Positions 63,471 to 64,000 of a stretch of 64,000 nucleotides of DNA are shown in pieces. A program made the position numbers and the translations under genes. Location of the stretch: assembly GCF_023015965.1 (NCBI RefSeq), contig NZ_JALKAN010000002.1, positions 186,001 to 250,000 of the forward strand, written 5' to 3'. The stretch comes from Allomuricauda sp. F6463D. Its GTDB lineage: Bacteria > Bacteroidota > Bacteroidia > Flavobacteriales > Flavobacteriaceae. The stretch's first letter is position 1. Each line of letters opens with the position of its first letter. The notes beneath the pieces were generated by a model. That model was not told where the DNA came from, ran no database searches, and worked only from the letters and a program-made list of their open reading frames with translations.

Positions 63471-63478
63471 TATATTTG
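63471..63478 (+). promoter_or_regulatory. Promoter -7 element for the hydroxyacid dehydrogenase gene
   Basis: TATATTTG is an exact match only 5 bases before the ATG at 63484. If it is used, the transcript would have almost no leader. Confidence 0.45.
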
Positions 63479-63483
63479 ACCCC

Positions 63484-64000
63484 ATGAAAGTTCTCCACCT
63501 TGACACCAATCACCCTTTACTCATAGAGCAATTTACCGAACTTGGTTTTGAAAACCACGAAGACTACACCTCTACCAAAGAACAGGTAGAGAAAAAAATC
63601 CACTTATATGATGGCGTCATCATTAGAAGTAGGTTCACCATAGATCAAAAATTCTTGGACAAGGCCACCAACCTAAAATTTATTGGGAGGGTCGGAGCTG
63701 GTTTGGAAAATATTGATGTAGAGCATGCCAAATTCAGGGACATATTTCTTGCCTCAGCTCCAGAAGGGAACCGAAATGCCGTAGGTGAGCACACCTTGGG
63801 TATGTTACTTTCCATAATGAACCAAATGTGCAAAGCCAATCGCCAAGTAAAAAAAGGGAGGTGGAAACGCGAGAACAATAGAGGTGTGGAACTCGATGGA
63901 AAAACCGTAGGAATCATTGGCTATGGTAACATGGGCAAGGCATTTGCCAAAAAACTGCAAGGCTTCGATGTTGAGGTAATCTGTTATGATATTATTGGGG
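63484..64000 (+). CDS. D-isomer-specific 2-hydroxyacid dehydrogenase (3' end outside window)
   Basis: The visible 172 codons start MKVLHLDTNHPLLIEQF and contain LKFIGRVGAGLENIDVEHA and SAPEGNRNAVGEHTLGMLL, typical of the substrate domain of phosphoglycerate/2-hydroxyacid dehydrogenases. They enter the NAD-binding Rossmann motif (VGIIGYGNMGKAFA). The catalytic His-Glu part is past the window end. It could be a phosphoglycerate dehydrogenase (SerA-type) or another hydroxyacid dehydrogenase. Confidence 0.88.
   Translation, partial: MKVLHLDTNHPLLIEQFTELGFENHEDYTSTKEQVEKKIHLYDGVIIRSRFTIDQKFLDKATNLKFIGRVGAGLENIDVEHAKFRDIFLASAPEGNRNAVGEHTLGMLLSIMNQMCKANRQVKKGRWKRENNRGVELDGKTVGIIGYGNMGKAFAKKLQGFDVEVICYDIIG

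Overview
The window looks like chromosome of a marine-type member of the Flavobacteriaceae (Bacteroidota). Signs seen directly: many TAnnTTTG (-7) promoter elements, some with an upstream TTG (-33); type IX secretion system (T9SS) cargo with type A and type B C-terminal domains; PorP/SprF-family outer-membrane proteins; TonB-dependent receptors; lipoproteins with a Cys followed by Ser/Asp; DnaE fused to its proofreading exonuclease; and NrdB carrying an ATP-cone. Shine-Dalgarno sequences are scarce and several starts are TTG or GTG. The DNA is AT-rich, apart from one GC-rich block near 17.1-18.1 kb. Genus cannot be fixed from this alone.

Layout. 0-12.4 kb is mostly housekeeping: rimM-rpsP (minus), a DUF2383 protein, dnaE, trxA, a DUF58 protein, tRNA-Asp, a GNAT protein, rpsU, the proline operon proC-proB-proA, and a YegP-like protein. 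12.5-26 kb is an accessory surface module: an OmpA-family protein, a large T9SS type-B cargo protein with its PorP/SprF partner and a lipoprotein hydrolase, two unknown proteins, then a LytS-type histidine kinase and a LytTR response regulator. Four promoters in this stretch share an 11-bp direct repeat with a 21-bp period, ending 27-28 bp before a -7 element. I infer that these are LytTR sites. One of them drives a stretch without a gene that ends in a strong terminator, a candidate small RNA.

26-32.3 kb (minus) holds a siroheme gene, a second cargo/PorP pair (nine DUF11 repeats plus a type-B sorting domain) and a tiny secreted repeat protein. 32.3-36.7 kb is a TonB-receptor locus with two DUF4625 lipoproteins, probably for metal handling. 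36.7-39.8 kb is nrdB-nrdA. 40.1-47.1 kb is a likely copper locus: a broken TolC gene, a Cys-containing small protein, MbnP, the MauG-like diheme protein MbnH, an outer-membrane protein, and a convergent TonB receptor with a DUF6660-like protein.

47.6-64 kb returns to core genes: tRNA-Leu, prs, rplY, pth, a secreted metalloprotease with a lipoprotein, ribF, an HTTM membrane protein, serS, a TPR protein, DUF4286 and GGCT-like proteins, rsmA, mgtE, a cupin and a truncated 2-hydroxyacid dehydrogenase.
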